Shown: positions 17,220 through 27,086, counted from the stretch's first letter. The stretch is 64,000 bases of DNA from an uncultured Sediminibacterium sp. (GCF_946481145.1 NZ_CAMLMJ010000002.1:62001-126000), one strand, 5' to 3'. Program-made: numbers and translations. Notes: generated from the sequence alone by a model not told the origin.

Positions 17220-18224
17220 ATGAAATCAACAAGGAATAAATATAATAACCTACTTAAGAATATTGGGTTATCTATTGACAAAGCAAGACTACATACACTC
17301 AAAACTGTAAATGCTACACTGGTACAAATTAATTGGGAAATTGGAAGGCATATAGTTGAATTTGAGCAACAAGGTCAGGAAAGGGCAGAGTATGGAACTG
17401 AGTTATTAACAAAGCTGTCTAAAGACTTAAGATTATTATATGGCAAGGGTTTTGGAAGAAGAAATGTACTTGATATGCGAAGATTTTACCTGGCTTATCA
17501 AAAATGGCAGACAGTGTCTGCCATTTTGAGTTGGAGTCATTATATCATATTACTAAGTATCGCAGATATCCGTGAAAGAAAATTTTATGAAAAACAAGCC
17601 ATCAGGGAGAACTGGTCAACACGTGAATTAGAAAGACAAGTAGATTCATCATTATTTAAAAGGCTCACATTCAGTAAAAGTAAAAAATCAATAGCATCAG
17701 TACCGAAAAAACAAAAGACTACAAACCATCCTGCAGCGCTAATTAAAGATCCCTATGTTTTAGATTTTTTAAAAATTCCGCGCAGTTACAAGATTACAGA
17801 GAAACAACTTGAGCAAAAAATTATTGATAACCTGCAACTTTTTTTACTTGAATTAGGAAAAGGATTTGCATTTGTGGGTCGTCAGTATAAAATTTCATTT
17901 CGCAATAAGCATTTTTATATCGACTTGGTTTTTTATCACCGGATCCTGAAGTGTTTTGTTTTAATTGATCTTAAAACAAAAGCTGTAAAACATACAGATA
18001 TTGGTCAAATGAATCTCTACTTAAACTATTTTAAAACAGAAGAGAATGTGGATGATGATAATGAGCCTATTGGCATTATACTTTCAGCAGATAAGGATGA
18101 AGTTCTAATAGAATATGCAACCGGAGGTATTTCTAATAAAATTTTTGTTTCACAGTATAAACTGTACTTACCGGATAAGAAATTACTAGAAAAACAAGTG
18201 AAACTTATTATGGATAAAGATTAA
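17220..18224 (+). CDS. DUF1016/YhcG-family PDDEXK nuclease-like protein
   Basis: The 334-residue product has the DUF1016 N-terminal domain (about 8-150, with INWEIGRHIVEFEQQGQERAEYG in the family's style and SWSHYIILL) and the C-terminal nuclease domain (about 180-325). The catalytic core can be read as FYIDLVFYH, then LIDLKTK for the (D/E)xK part, then IGQMNLYLNYF. Related proteins occur beside restriction systems, prophages and as Rpn/YhcG-like DNA-interacting proteins. Here it stands alone in an AT-rich pocket, which hints at horizontal transfer. A 27-bp perfect palindrome lies inside the gene at 17501-17527. Confidence 0.85.
   Translation: MKSTRNKYNNLLKNIGLSIDKARLHTLKTVNATLVQINWEIGRHIVEFEQQGQERAEYGTELLTKLSKDLRLLYGKGFGRRNVLDMRRFYLAYQKWQTVSAILSWSHYIILLSIADIRERKFYEKQAIRENWSTRELERQVDSSLFKRLTFSKSKKSIASVPKKQKTTNHPAALIKDPYVLDFLKIPRSYKITEKQLEQKIIDNLQLFLLELGKGFAFVGRQYKISFRNKHFYIDLVFYHRILKCFVLIDLKTKAVKHTDIGQMNLYLNYFKTEENVDDDNEPIGIILSADKDEVLIEYATGGISNKIFVSQYKLYLPDKKLLEKQVKLIMDKD
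17501..17527. repeat. 27-bp perfect palindrome inside the YhcG-like gene
   Basis: Arms AAAATGGCAGACA and TGTCTGCCATTTT are exactly complementary around a single G. The stretch encodes the QTVSAIL segment that is conserved in DUF1016 proteins. Confidence 0.8.
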
Positions 18225-18250
18225 TGCCGTATATTTTAATACGGCATTAA
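18221..18250. terminator. Two-way terminator hairpin between yhcG-like gene and cysS
   Basis: TTAATGCCGTAT (18221-18232) pairs perfectly with ATACGGCATTAA (18239-18250) around a six-base loop. It includes the nuclease stop codon and lies between two convergent genes. Confidence 0.7.
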
Positions 18251-18283
18251 TCTCTTTACTATATTTTGATGAGCTTATGGTCT

Positions 18284-19789
18284 TTACTGAATTGAATAAC
18301 TCACGCCGCCATCCTTTTCGTCTTTGAGTTGAACACCTAATGCTGCAAGTTCATTCCTGATCTTATCACTGGTTACAAAATCTTTTCGCAGCTTTGCTTC
18401 CTTACGAATATCAATCAGTAATTGAAGAACACCATCCAATTTCCCATCATCTGCTCTTCGTTCACCGGTTAATCCAAAAATATCTTCAATATAGAGTTTC
18501 AGTTGTTGCTGCATCAGTTGAATGGTAGCCCCGCTTATTGCATCTGCTTTAATATGTTTGTCTTTGATTGAATTAATAACTGAGCTTAATTCAAACATAT
18601 TTGCCAATACTTTAGCCGTATTCAGATCATCGTTCATGAATTCATCGAATTCCCGAACGAGTTGCTGCACTTTTTCATCCAGGCTTTTATCAGATGCTGA
18701 ACTATCTTTATTGATCTCATATTTAGACAACCACTCATAAGCTTCCCAGAGCCTGCGTAAGGCTTTTTCCGAAGCCTGTAAAGCTTCATTACTAAAATCG
18801 AGTGTTCCTCTGTAATGGCTTTGCAGAATAAAGAAGCGTACCGTCATCGGATGATAAGCCTGTTCCAGAATTGGGTGTGTGCCTTCAAATAATTCACTAA
18901 GCTTAATTACATTGTTATAACTCTTACCCATCTTCTTTCCGTTGATGGTAATCATATTATTATGTAACCAGTAACGGGCTGGTGTTTTATGGTTGCAAAC
19001 AGTACTTTGTGCTATTTCACATTCATGGTGAGGAAATTGTAAATCCATTCCACCGCCATGAATATCAAATTCATCGCCCAGGTATTTAGTACTCATTGCT
19101 GAACATTCAATATGCCAGCCTGGGAAACCTTCTCCCCATGGACTTTGCCAGCGCATTATATGCTCCGGTGGAGCATTTTTCCAAAGTGCGAAATCACTTT
19201 TATTTCTTTTTTCATCCTGGTTGTCGAGTTCTCTTGTTGTATCGAGTTGATCATCAAGTACACGACCACTTAATATGCCATAAGGCATTCCCTTTTTGGA
19301 ATAATCAGTATTGTACTTTTCTACATCAAAGTAAACGGACCCATTGGCCTCATAGGCATATCCGTCTGCAATGATCTTTTTTATCATTTCAATCTGCTCA
19401 ACAATATGTCCGGTTGCAGTTGGTTCAATACTGGGTGGCAGATTATTAAATTGCGCCATTGCCCAATGGTAGAGATTAGTATACTTCTGAACTAATTCCA
19501 TCGGCTCCAACTTCTCTAATACCGCCTTTTTACTGATTTTGTCTTCGGCCTCTCTGCCTTCTTCTTCAAAATGACCTGCGTCTGTAATATTTCTTACATA
19601 ACGTACTTTATAGCCCAGATGCATGAGGTATCTGTACACTACGTCAAACGTAATGAATGGGCGGGCATGCCCGAGATGGCTTTCCCCGCTTACGGTAGGT
19701 CCGCAGACATACATCCCGATATAGGGTGCATTTATGGGTTCAAATACTTCTTTTTTTCGGGTAAGTGAGTTGTATACTTTGAGTGACAT
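18284..19789 (-). CDS. cysS: Cysteinyl-tRNA synthetase
   Basis: This 501-residue class I synthetase charges tRNA-Cys. YVCGPT near residue 28 carries the first zinc-ligand cysteine, HLGH is the HIGH signature, WHIECSAMS and HHECEIAQS hold further zinc ligands, and [10 protein letters not shown] is the KMSKS loop, here with G in place of the first serine. The C-terminal helical and anticodon-binding region ([20 protein letters not shown]) is complete. Length and start ([16 protein letters not shown]) are normal. It is followed downstream by a convergent hairpin. Confidence 0.97.
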   Translation of the reverse strand: MSLKVYNSLTRKKEVFEPINAPYIGMYVCGPTVSGESHLGHARPFITFDVVYRYLMHLGYKVRYVRNITDAGHFEEEGREAEDKISKKAVLEKLEPMELVQKYTNLYHWAMAQFNNLPPSIEPTATGHIVEQIEMIKKIIADGYAYEANGSVYFDVEKYNTDYSKKGMPYGILSGRVLDDQLDTTRELDNQDEKRNKSDFALWKNAPPEHIMRWQSPWGEGFPGWHIECSAMSTKYLGDEFDIHGGGMDLQFPHHECEIAQSTVCNHKTPARYWLHNNMITINGKKMGKSYNNVIKLSELFEGTHPILEQAYHPMTVRFFILQSHYRGTLDFSNEALQASEKALRRLWEAYEWLSKYEINKDSSASDKSLDEKVQQLVREFDEFMNDDLNTAKVLANMFELSSVINSIKDKHIKADAISGATIQLMQQQLKLYIEDIFGLTGERRADDGKLDGVLQLLIDIRKEAKLRKDFVTSDKIRNELAALGVQLKDEKDGGVSYSIQ

Positions 19790-19912
19790 GATGTTGAATT
19801 AGGGGAAATAACTGTGTATAATGGCGTATGAGATTCCGTACGAATCTGAATAAGATCAGCAGCAACAACAACAGGTATACACGTGCAAAAACTTCATGAT
19901 AATACAAAGATA

Positions 19913-21028
19913 CTAATTTTTCAATTGCAGGTCAGCAACCAGCATAATATGATCACTCAGCCCCTCATCTATCATATCAAACATTTTTACATTAAAAGAG
20001 GGGTTAGCAAGTATATAGTCTATACGCAGCGTAGGTGCCAGTGCAATAAAACTACGGCCAATGCCAAATCCTTTTTTCAGGAATGCATCCTGCCAATTGT
20101 TTTTGATATGAAAATAAGTATATGAATTTGGCACGTCATTAAAATCTCCACAGATAATGGAGGGATATGGGCTTTTATCCAGTTCTGACCGCACAATTCC
20201 TGCCTGTACTCCTCTGCGTTTGAAAGCCAGTCGCATTTTTTTAACTATGTTTTTGGAAGCTTTCAGCCCTTCATCATCCTGCTCTCGTATTTTTTCGAGG
20301 TCGGAATAATCAGCATCTTTAAATTTAAAAGATTGCAAATGGGTATTGAATACCCTGATCGTATCGTCGCCTTTTAACAGGTCGGCATAAATCAGGCTTT
20401 CTGCTACGGGATATTTTACTTTACCAGTTGCAATGATGGGATATTTGGAGAAAATGATACAACCCGACTGATACTCACCTCCATCTCTCTGGTAATCTTT
20501 TGAAAAATGATTAAAAGGGTACGTTTTTTTAAATAGTGAAAGATTATCTGTTTCCGGATTATGTCCTTCTTTATGGTTGAATTCTTGTAAACAAACCACA
20601 TCTGGTTCAAATTTTAAAATAGACGCTACCAGTTCCGTTCTCGCTAACTTTCGGGCTGTTTTGTTTTTGGTGAAGCCATTAAAGCTTTGGATATTCCAGC
20701 TTACCACACGTAAAACACCAGCAGGCTTCATTTCACCTGCCACAGAACCCGGTCGCCACGCAAACACCACATTTACCTGTTGTATACCAATTATCAGGGT
20801 GATAAGTGACGCCAGTGCGAGTTTAGGTTTTACAATAAGCCAGAAAATAATAAAAAAGACCAGCCCCAGAATCAGGTAGGGAACAATAAGCCCTGTAAAG
20901 CCAATCACCCACCATTTTGCTGTATTTAAAAAAGGGCTAAGACAGGATAAAAGGAACAGCACTATGATCGTCAAATTAATGATAACGACCAGGGTTTTGG
21001 TTACCCGCCGAACAAAGCTCCTTGCCAT
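19913..21028 (-). CDS. Membrane-anchored endonuclease/exonuclease/phosphatase family protein
   Basis: Three hydrophobic segments fill residues 1-95, then an EEP catalytic domain follows. Its motifs are VSWNIQSFNG, VVCLQEFNH (catalytic Glu), FNTHLQSF, IICGDFND, RIDYIL and LSDHIML (catalytic His). The architecture (three membrane spans plus extracytoplasmic EEP domain) is common in Bacteroidota; substrates may be nucleic acid, phospholipid or phosphoester, and none can be assigned. The gene is downstream of the two rhomboid genes on the same strand, with a 92-bp gap. Confidence 0.88.
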   Translation of the reverse strand: MARSFVRRVTKTLVVIINLTIIVLFLLSCLSPFLNTAKWWVIGFTGLIVPYLILGLVFFIIFWLIVKPKLALASLITLIIGIQQVNVVFAWRPGSVAGEMKPAGVLRVVSWNIQSFNGFTKNKTARKLARTELVASILKFEPDVVCLQEFNHKEGHNPETDNLSLFKKTYPFNHFSKDYQRDGGEYQSGCIIFSKYPIIATGKVKYPVAESLIYADLLKGDDTIRVFNTHLQSFKFKDADYSDLEKIREQDDEGLKASKNIVKKMRLAFKRRGVQAGIVRSELDKSPYPSIICGDFNDVPNSYTYFHIKNNWQDAFLKKGFGIGRSFIALAPTLRIDYILANPSFNVKMFDMIDEGLSDHIMLVADLQLKN

Positions 21029-21120
21029 GAGCTAAAATACTGATTCTGCCAGTATGTAGTTGAAAAAATAATACTCGAAAGAAGCTTTTTTATTTATTAA
21101 ACAAAAGCTTGTTTATAGTC

Positions 21121-22047
21121 CTAGATATCTTCCTTGCTGGCCCTTTCCAAAAACTTCTTTTCGTCATCTGAAAGGCTCTCAAAGCCATTTTGATTGATTT
21201 TATCCAGGATAGAATCTAGTTTTTGTTGGGTAAGGTTTGCCTTCTTTTCAAAAGGACTTGTTCCAACTTTATAAAAATGTTTATTGGAAGATTTAGCTTC
21301 TGTATGTTTTTTTTCCGGATTAAAGAGATCATCCAGCCAGTTGGCGAACCTGTTCATCCAGGAGCCCCAATCATTTCCTTTATTTAATTGGCGTATATAG
21401 AAAAAACCGGTTAAACCTGCTAATAAATGACCTATGCTTATCCCAGCATTGTTACTTGCCATAGTAGCAAAATCTATTGCAACGAATATGAGGGTTATAA
21501 CCCAAAGTGGTATCCCACCATTTATCAATGGAAAAATGCGGTAACCAGGAGCCAATGTAGTTGTTGCAACTGCAATGGCCATTACTGCCGCTCCGGCTCC
21601 AAGTAAGGGAGCTGTACTGGAGACATTGTTTGCCAGAACGGGAATCAAATTATTGCTTAGCAAATAAGAAAGGGCGCCGATCAATCCACCATAAATGTAT
21701 AAGGGAATGAGTTTATTGTTTCCTGCAAGGTCTTGTAAAATAAACCCAAAGCACCAAAGCCACAACATGCTGCTAATAAGCTGCCATACACTATGATGGG
21801 TAATCATAGTACTGATTAGTGTCCAGGGGCGTGTAAAAAACAAATTAGTATCTGCCGGCATGCTAAGCCAGTTTAATACCTGTCGAAAAAAAAGTTCGTC
21901 GGGTGTATCAGTGAGGTAATAAACAACCTTTATAAAGGTTACAATTACGAACATCAGCATATTCACCGCGAATAAAAACACCAACGCATTATTATCCTGT
22001 CCTAATAATATTTTCCTTTTATTGTTGTTATATGATAGTCTGGTCAT
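21121..22047 (-). CDS. Rhomboid-family membrane protein lacking the catalytic serine
   Basis: The 308-residue product has about six membrane spans followed by a charged cytoplasmic tail (about 230-308). It aligns with bacterial rhomboids, but the catalytic motif G-x-S-x reads G150-A-G152-A: the codon is GGA (glycine) instead of serine. The second catalytic residue, H207 (SIGHLLAG), is kept. It should therefore be a pseudoprotease unless another residue acts. The tail ends in LSDDEKKFLERASKED, a segment seen in rhomboids of this group. It follows an intact rhomboid gene by 18 bp, so the two are one operon. Confidence 0.85.
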   Translation of the reverse strand: MTRLSYNNNKRKILLGQDNNALVFLFAVNMLMFVIVTFIKVVYYLTDTPDELFFRQVLNWLSMPADTNLFFTRPWTLISTMITHHSVWQLISSMLWLWCFGFILQDLAGNNKLIPLYIYGGLIGALSYLLSNNLIPVLANNVSSTAPLLGAGAAVMAIAVATTTLAPGYRIFPLINGGIPLWVITLIFVAIDFATMASNNAGISIGHLLAGLTGFFYIRQLNKGNDWGSWMNRFANWLDDLFNPEKKHTEAKSSNKHFYKVGTSPFEKKANLTQQKLDSILDKINQNGFESLSDDEKKFLERASKEDI

Positions 22048-22065
22048 ATTAATGACATTGCTTTA

Positions 22066-22911
22066 TTAATACAACGTTTTTCTGTTGGTTTTGTTCCAGG
22101 TAATAACAATGAGTAGTCCTACAATTGCACCCCCAATATGTGCCCACCGAGCTACATTATCACCTGCTGAATTTTGAATTGCATAGAACACTTCATACCC
22201 AAAATATATTATACCTAACCATTTTGCTTTAACTGGAACAAGAAAATACAGGTAGATATAAGTATTCGGAAAGAGATAAACAAAAGCTGCCAGAATACCA
22301 AACACAGCGCCACTGGCACCCACTGTCGCCGTATTTAAACGGCCATCGTAATAAGAAGTAATACTCGTTAAAATTTGTTCTGCTACCTGTTCATTGTAAG
22401 GAGTAGTACGTATGTAGTTAAGTAGTTCTGGCTGATACCAGTTCATTTGGTATTTTTTTCCGAAGCTGAGCAATCCATCCATAAATGCAACAGCATCGTC
22501 TTTCTGCTGGGCTACCAGATTATAATCACGTATAAGTGGTGCCAGTTCATAAGATAAGAACAGCAAGTGCATTAATGCAGCACCGAGTCCGCATATAAGG
22601 TAGAAAGTTAGAAATCTCTTTGCACCCCAAACATTTTCCAAAACTGATCCAAACATCCACAAGGCGAACATATTTCCTATGATGTGGAAATAATCGCTCG
22701 TGCTATGCAGAAACATGTGTGTAATTAGTTGCCAGGGTTTAAACAATTCACTTTGCCATGCATGTAAGGCAAAATTGTCTTCGAAGGAAAATACGGGTAC
22801 CGCACCCCTTGAGAAAGTTACCTGCGCCAGGAAAAAAATACCATTAATAATCAACAGATTTTTGATGATGATCGGTAATATTTCAAATCTCCCCGGTCTG
22901 AATTCTGTCAT
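22066..22911 (-). CDS. Rhomboid-family intramembrane serine protease
   Basis: This 281-residue, six-span protein keeps the catalytic dyad: S200 in TVGASGAVFGIL and H258 in RWAHIGGAIVG. The HxxxN-type segment HIIGNMFALWMFG and the L1-loop tryptophans are also present. A long loop of about 50 residues (about 120-190) lies between the third and fourth spans. Rhomboids cut membrane proteins inside or near the bilayer. It is the first gene of a pair with the serine-less rhomboid at 21121, suggesting the second may modulate it or its substrates (inference). Confidence 0.92.
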   Translation of the reverse strand: MTEFRPGRFEILPIIIKNLLIINGIFFLAQVTFSRGAVPVFSFEDNFALHAWQSELFKPWQLITHMFLHSTSDYFHIIGNMFALWMFGSVLENVWGAKRFLTFYLICGLGAALMHLLFLSYELAPLIRDYNLVAQQKDDAVAFMDGLLSFGKKYQMNWYQPELLNYIRTTPYNEQVAEQILTSITSYYDGRLNTATVGASGAVFGILAAFVYLFPNTYIYLYFLVPVKAKWLGIIYFGYEVFYAIQNSAGDNVARWAHIGGAIVGLLIVITWNKTNRKTLY

Positions 22912-22951
22912 ATCTATAACGCATCTGCGTATTTAAAGGCTTCAAAAAAAA

Positions 22952-24376
22952 TTAATCTTTCAACTTTAGTTGCACCACATTTTCAATGTGCAAAGTATGC
23001 GGAAACATATCTACCGGTTGAATTTTAGTAACCTTGTATTTTTCATCCAGCAGAGCCAGATCTCTTGCCTGTGTGGCCGGGTTGCAACTTACATATACCA
23101 GTGTTGGTGCAGCGATATCAAGTAGTTTTCTAACCAGCTTATCGTGCATACCAGCTCTTGGTGGATCTGTAATTACTACATCGGGGCGGCCATGTGAATT
23201 AAAAAAATGGTCATCACAAATATCAACAACATCTCCAGCAAAAAAAGTCGTGTGCTCCAAACCGTTTAATTTTGCATTTTCCCTGGCGTCTTCAATTGCA
23301 TCTGCAACCACTTCAACTCCTACTACTTTAGCAGCCTGCTTACTAACAAAAATACCAATACTCCCTGTTCCGCAATACAAATCATAAACAACCTGACTAC
23401 CATCCAGTTCAGCAAAGTCTCTTGTAACCTGGTATAATTTTTCGGCTTGTTTGGTATTTGTTTGAAAGAATGATTTCGGGCTGATTTTGAACTTGAATGA
23501 TTCGAGCTGCTCTATGATATATCCTTTCCCACTGTATACCTGTGGATTCAGGTCAAAGAGGCTATCATTACGTTTGGTATTAATTGTATAGAGCAGGGTT
23601 GTAATTGCCGGGAAAGCTTCCAGCATTCCTTTCAGTAGGTTTTCCTGTTGTGCTTTGTCTTCATATCCCAGGATCACATTTACCATCAGCTCACCTGTAC
23701 TGGTATTTCTTACAAACATATTCCTTAACCAACCCTGGTGTTGCTTAATATCATAAAAAGGCAGGTTGTGCTGAAGGGCATAATCTGCTGCATATTTGCG
23801 GATAAAATTAGTAGGTTCTGCCTGAAGGTGGCAGGTATCTATTTCAACCACTTTATCAAAAAAACCCCTTGCATGAAAACCTGCCGCTCCTGGAAGGTCA
23901 TCTGGATTTACTCCGTCTGCCTTCATCTGCCTAAACATATCTGAGGGAATATATTTGCGGGTAGCAAATGTGTATTCCATTTTATTACGGTAATAACTTG
24001 TTTCAGCAGCCCCGATAATCGGCATTATTTCAGGTAAAGAAATCCGCCCAATACGGGTAAGATTATCGGTAACCTGTTTTTGTTTATACTTTAATTGCTG
24101 TTCATAGGGCAGCATTTGCCATTGGCAACCACCACAAACGCCAAAATGGGAGCAAAATGGACTAACCCTGTCTGGAGAATATTCATTGATTTGAATGGTA
24201 TGACCTTCAGCCCAGTCTGACTTATTTTTAGTGAGTTGTATGTCTACCATATCGCCCGGTACGGCACCTTCAATAAAAATAACTTTACCATCAACCCTGG
24301 CCAGTGAGCGACCTTCGGCAGCATAGTCTTCTACCCTGATATTTTCTAAAACGATTCTTTTCTTTTGCTTTCTCAC
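22952..24376 (-). CDS. rlmD: 23S rRNA (uracil-C5)-methyltransferase, RlmD/RumA family
   Basis: The protein has an N-terminal TRAM domain (about 5-60), a cluster of cysteines in CSHFGVCGGCQWQ that fits the RumA 4Fe-4S site, and a C-terminal SAM domain with YDLYCGTGSIGIF, VITDPPRAGM and the catalytic YVSCNPAT. It methylates C5 of a uridine in 23S rRNA (U1939 for RlmD). A GTG at 24376 is preferred as start because TACATTTG lies just upstream and the TRAM domain begins immediately after it; the frame could extend to 24466 with 30 extra residues. Length from GTG is 474. Confidence 0.9.
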   Translation of the reverse strand: MRKQKKRIVLENIRVEDYAAEGRSLARVDGKVIFIEGAVPGDMVDIQLTKNKSDWAEGHTIQINEYSPDRVSPFCSHFGVCGGCQWQMLPYEQQLKYKQKQVTDNLTRIGRISLPEIMPIIGAAETSYYRNKMEYTFATRKYIPSDMFRQMKADGVNPDDLPGAAGFHARGFFDKVVEIDTCHLQAEPTNFIRKYAADYALQHNLPFYDIKQHQGWLRNMFVRNTSTGELMVNVILGYEDKAQQENLLKGMLEAFPAITTLLYTINTKRNDSLFDLNPQVYSGKGYIIEQLESFKFKISPKSFFQTNTKQAEKLYQVTRDFAELDGSQVVYDLYCGTGSIGIFVSKQAAKVVGVEVVADAIEDARENAKLNGLEHTTFFAGDVVDICDDHFFNSHGRPDVVITDPPRAGMHDKLVRKLLDIAAPTLVYVSCNPATQARDLALLDEKYKVTKIQPVDMFPHTLHIENVVQLKLKD

Positions 24377-24380
24377 GCTG

Positions 24381-24388
24381 CAAATGTA
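24381..24388 (-). promoter_or_regulatory. -7 promoter element of the rlmD-like gene
   Basis: On the minus strand TACATTTG matches TAnnTTTG and ends four bases before the GTG at 24376. It lies inside the longer reading frame, which supports the later start. Confidence 0.5.
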
Positions 24389-24475
24389 ACCAGTAAGATC
24401 CTGAAATTCAGTATTTCGCAGATGATTAACGAACCCATTAGAGTATTTAATTAAATTTATGCCCAATTCTAGGAT

Positions 24476-25966
24476 ATGAAGTATTGTTTTGTATGGATCG
24501 CCTGTTTGTTCTTGTCTGTCCCGGTCTTTTCACAAAAAGCGGGTGGAGCAACTAAGTCAAAACCTAAAGTAACTGCTAAACCCAACTCAACCAGTGGAAG
24601 AAAAATATCTATAACCCTTACCCCACTAAAAAATTGTAAGGTATACCTCGGCAGTTATATGGGTACAGGGCGAACACTTGTGGACTCGGCCTTTTTAAAT
24701 GAAAAAAGTCAGGGAGTATTTTCCGGACCAAAGAAACTTACCGGAGGTATTTATTTTGTGGTATCACCTCAAATGACCATACAATTTGAGTTGTTGATGG
24801 ATAATATTCAACAGTTCAGCATCATTGGTGATACTTCCCGAAAGGACCAGGCCATTATAAGGGGTTCTGCGGAAAATGATCTTTTTAAGACTTATACCGC
24901 CTTTTCCGTAGAGAAAGGAGAATTGATTCAACAGTTAAGCAATGCGTATAAAACGGCTTCCAATAAAGAAGATTCTACACGTCTGCTGGCGGCGCTAACC
25001 AAAGCCGACAAAGAATTGCAGGATTACAGGACCAATATCATTCAGAAACAGCCTAATTCATTGCTGGCTATGCTATTCACCACAATGAAAAGACCTGAAG
25101 TTCCTCCTGTTCCTGTTGTGAATGGCAAACCCGATTCTGCTTATCCATATCGCTTCGTAAAAGAGCATTTTTGGGATGATGTGCTTTTTAGTGATGACAG
25201 ACTACTAAGGACTCCATTTTTTGAACCGAAAATGGATGATTATTTCCGGTATTATGTTTCACCTGAACCAGATTCAATTATTGAGGAAGTAAAATATATT
25301 CTCCTTTCTGCCCGCACAGGAAAAGAGATTTACCCATATCTGCTTACCAAGTTTACCAATAAATACATGAACCCTGAGTTCATGGGTCAGGATAAAGTAT
25401 TTGTATACCTCTTTGAAAACTTTTATGCCAAAGGAGATACGACCATTCTGAATGCCGCATCGCGTAAAACCGTGATTGAAAGAGCGTATAGTTTAATGGC
25501 TAACCAACTTGGTAAACCCGCACCTGTTTTAAACCTTACAGACACAACGGGTAAATATGCTCCCTTATATAATATCAAAGCAGATTTTACAGTTGTTGCT
25601 TTCTGGGACCCCAACTGCGGACATTGTAAAGATGAAATGCCCCGCCTCGATTCATTCTATCGTAATAAGTGGAAAGGACAGAATGTTGCTATTTATGGGG
25701 TGAATATTTATGAAAATGAAATTCCGGCATGGAAGCGATTCATCAATGAAAAAAACCTCGAAGGTTGGATACACACTTATCAAACCAAAAAAGATAAAGA
25801 GACTGAAGAAAAAGCTGGTATAGCAAACTACAGACAGTTGTATGATATCTTTAAAACACCAACCCTCTATCTACTCGATAAAGACAAACGCATTATTGCC
25901 AAACAATTGAGTTTGGAACAATTTGATGACCTGATTGAAACAAAAATCAAAAAGAAAGGAACCTGA
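24476..25966 (+). CDS. Exported DUF4369/DUF5106-TlpA-like thioredoxin-fold protein
   Basis: A signal peptide (MKYCFVWIACLFLSVPVFSQ) is followed by a DUF4369-like beta domain (about 45-130), a helical DUF5106-like region (about 140-330) and a C-terminal TlpA/redoxin domain (about 345-496). The redox site is C-x2-C in DPNCGHCKDEMP, and the cis-proline is in FKTPTLYLL. Such proteins are thiol-disulfide oxidoreductases in the periplasm or at the outer membrane of Bacteroidota; the partner is unknown. It stands alone and ends at a strong terminator. Confidence 0.88.
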   Translation: MKYCFVWIACLFLSVPVFSQKAGGATKSKPKVTAKPNSTSGRKISITLTPLKNCKVYLGSYMGTGRTLVDSAFLNEKSQGVFSGPKKLTGGIYFVVSPQMTIQFELLMDNIQQFSIIGDTSRKDQAIIRGSAENDLFKTYTAFSVEKGELIQQLSNAYKTASNKEDSTRLLAALTKADKELQDYRTNIIQKQPNSLLAMLFTTMKRPEVPPVPVVNGKPDSAYPYRFVKEHFWDDVLFSDDRLLRTPFFEPKMDDYFRYYVSPEPDSIIEEVKYILLSARTGKEIYPYLLTKFTNKYMNPEFMGQDKVFVYLFENFYAKGDTTILNAASRKTVIERAYSLMANQLGKPAPVLNLTDTTGKYAPLYNIKADFTVVAFWDPNCGHCKDEMPRLDSFYRNKWKGQNVAIYGVNIYENEIPAWKRFINEKNLEGWIHTYQTKKDKETEEKAGIANYRQLYDIFKTPTLYLLDKDKRIIAKQLSLEQFDDLIETKIKKKGT

Positions 25967-25969
25967 TAA

Positions 25970-26001
25970 AAAAATCCCGGCTTTTAGACCGGGATTTTTT
26001 T
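25970..26001. terminator. Strong two-way intrinsic terminator
   Basis: AAAAATCCCGG (25970-25980) pairs exactly with CCGGGATTTTT (25989-25999) around an eight-base loop, with flanking A and T runs on both sides. It serves the TlpA-like gene on the plus strand and metF on the minus strand. Confidence 0.9.
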
Positions 26002-26953
26002 ATACTAGTTCTTTTACTACGTTCCAGATTACTTTGGGTTTACCAAGTGTATAATAATGCAACACAGGTACTCCAAATGCTTTCAATTCACGGCTTTGTT
26101 GGGTCAGCCATTCAGTTCCTACCTGCTCGCATTCAGCATCTGTTTTACATTTCATAATAGCATTCGAAAGATCTGTTGGTATATCTACATGGAAAATTCT
26201 AGGTAAAACAGAGAGCTGTTTTTTATTGGTAATAGGTTTTAGTCCTGGAATAATCGGCACATTGATACCAATAGCTTTACAACTTTTTACAAAGTCGAAA
26301 AATTTCTGGTTATCAAAAAACATTTGAGTCATGATATACTCTGCACCGGCATCTACTTTTTCTTTAAGTTTTGAAAGGTCTATCTGAAGGTTGGGTGCTT
26401 CAAAATGTTTTTCAGGATAGCCTGCAACACCTATACAGAACTTGGTTTTGCCGCCATTTTTAATGTCTTCATCCAGGTATAACCCATTATTCATATTGTT
26501 AACCTGCTGTATAAGATCAATTGCATAATGGTTGCCGCCTGGCTCTGGTTCGAAAGAAGATTCATTCTTTGCAGCATCGCCACGCAGTGCAAGCACATTA
26601 TCTATGCCAAGAAAATCCAGGTCAATCAGCGCATCTTCCGTTTCTCGTTTGGTAAACCCGCCACAGATGATATGTGGTACAGCGTCTACCTGATAGTGGT
26701 TCATAATGGCCGCACAAATACCTACTGTTCCAGGTCGTTTTCTAACTTCCACTTTTTCGAATGTACCATCAGATTTTTTCTTGAACATCGTTTCACTTCT
26801 GTGATAGGTAACATTGATCCAGGATGGCTTGAATTCCATTAAAGGATCGAGGTGGTCGTATAATGAAACGATTGTTTTCCCTTTTAAAGGAGGTAATACT
26901 TCAAAAGAAATCAGGGTATCTTTTGCCTGTTGAATATGCTCTGTAATCTTCAT
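26000..26953 (-). CDS. metF: Methylenetetrahydrofolate reductase
   Basis: The FAD-dependent enzyme reduces 5,10-methylene-THF to 5-methyl-THF for methionine synthesis. Recognisable segments are SFEVLPPL (catalytic Glu), NVTYHRS, DNVLALRGD, IGVAGYPEKH, EYIMTQMFFD and PIIPGLKPI. The ATG at 26953 (MKITEHIQQAKDTL) gives 317 residues, the usual length; a frame to 26986 adds 11 residues with no match. The gene is divergent from lptB and stands as a single gene. I did not see a riboswitch in its short 5' region. Confidence 0.95.
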   Translation of the reverse strand: MKITEHIQQAKDTLISFEVLPPLKGKTIVSLYDHLDPLMEFKPSWINVTYHRSETMFKKKSDGTFEKVEVRKRPGTVGICAAIMNHYQVDAVPHIICGGFTKRETEDALIDLDFLGIDNVLALRGDAAKNESSFEPEPGGNHYAIDLIQQVNNMNNGLYLDEDIKNGGKTKFCIGVAGYPEKHFEAPNLQIDLSKLKEKVDAGAEYIMTQMFFDNQKFFDFVKSCKAIGINVPIIPGLKPITNKKQLSVLPRIFHVDIPTDLSNAIMKCKTDAECEQVGTEWLTQQSRELKAFGVPVLHYYTLGKPKVIWNVVKELV

Positions 26954-27062
26954 GCCTGCTTGCTTGCGGGTTTTAAATGGCTGCAATATACAGCCTTAAT
27001 GGCTTTATATAAAAACATCTGTTAATCCGGAGGGGTAATGCCATACTGCAAATCCAAAGTCT

Positions 27063-27070
27063 TATTTTTG
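27063..27070 (+). promoter_or_regulatory. -7 promoter element of lptB
   Basis: TATTTTTG matches TAnnTTTG, 16 bases before the TTG start at 27087. No clear -33 element at the usual distance. Confidence 0.5.
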
Positions 27071-27086
27071 TTGAAATATCAATTTT

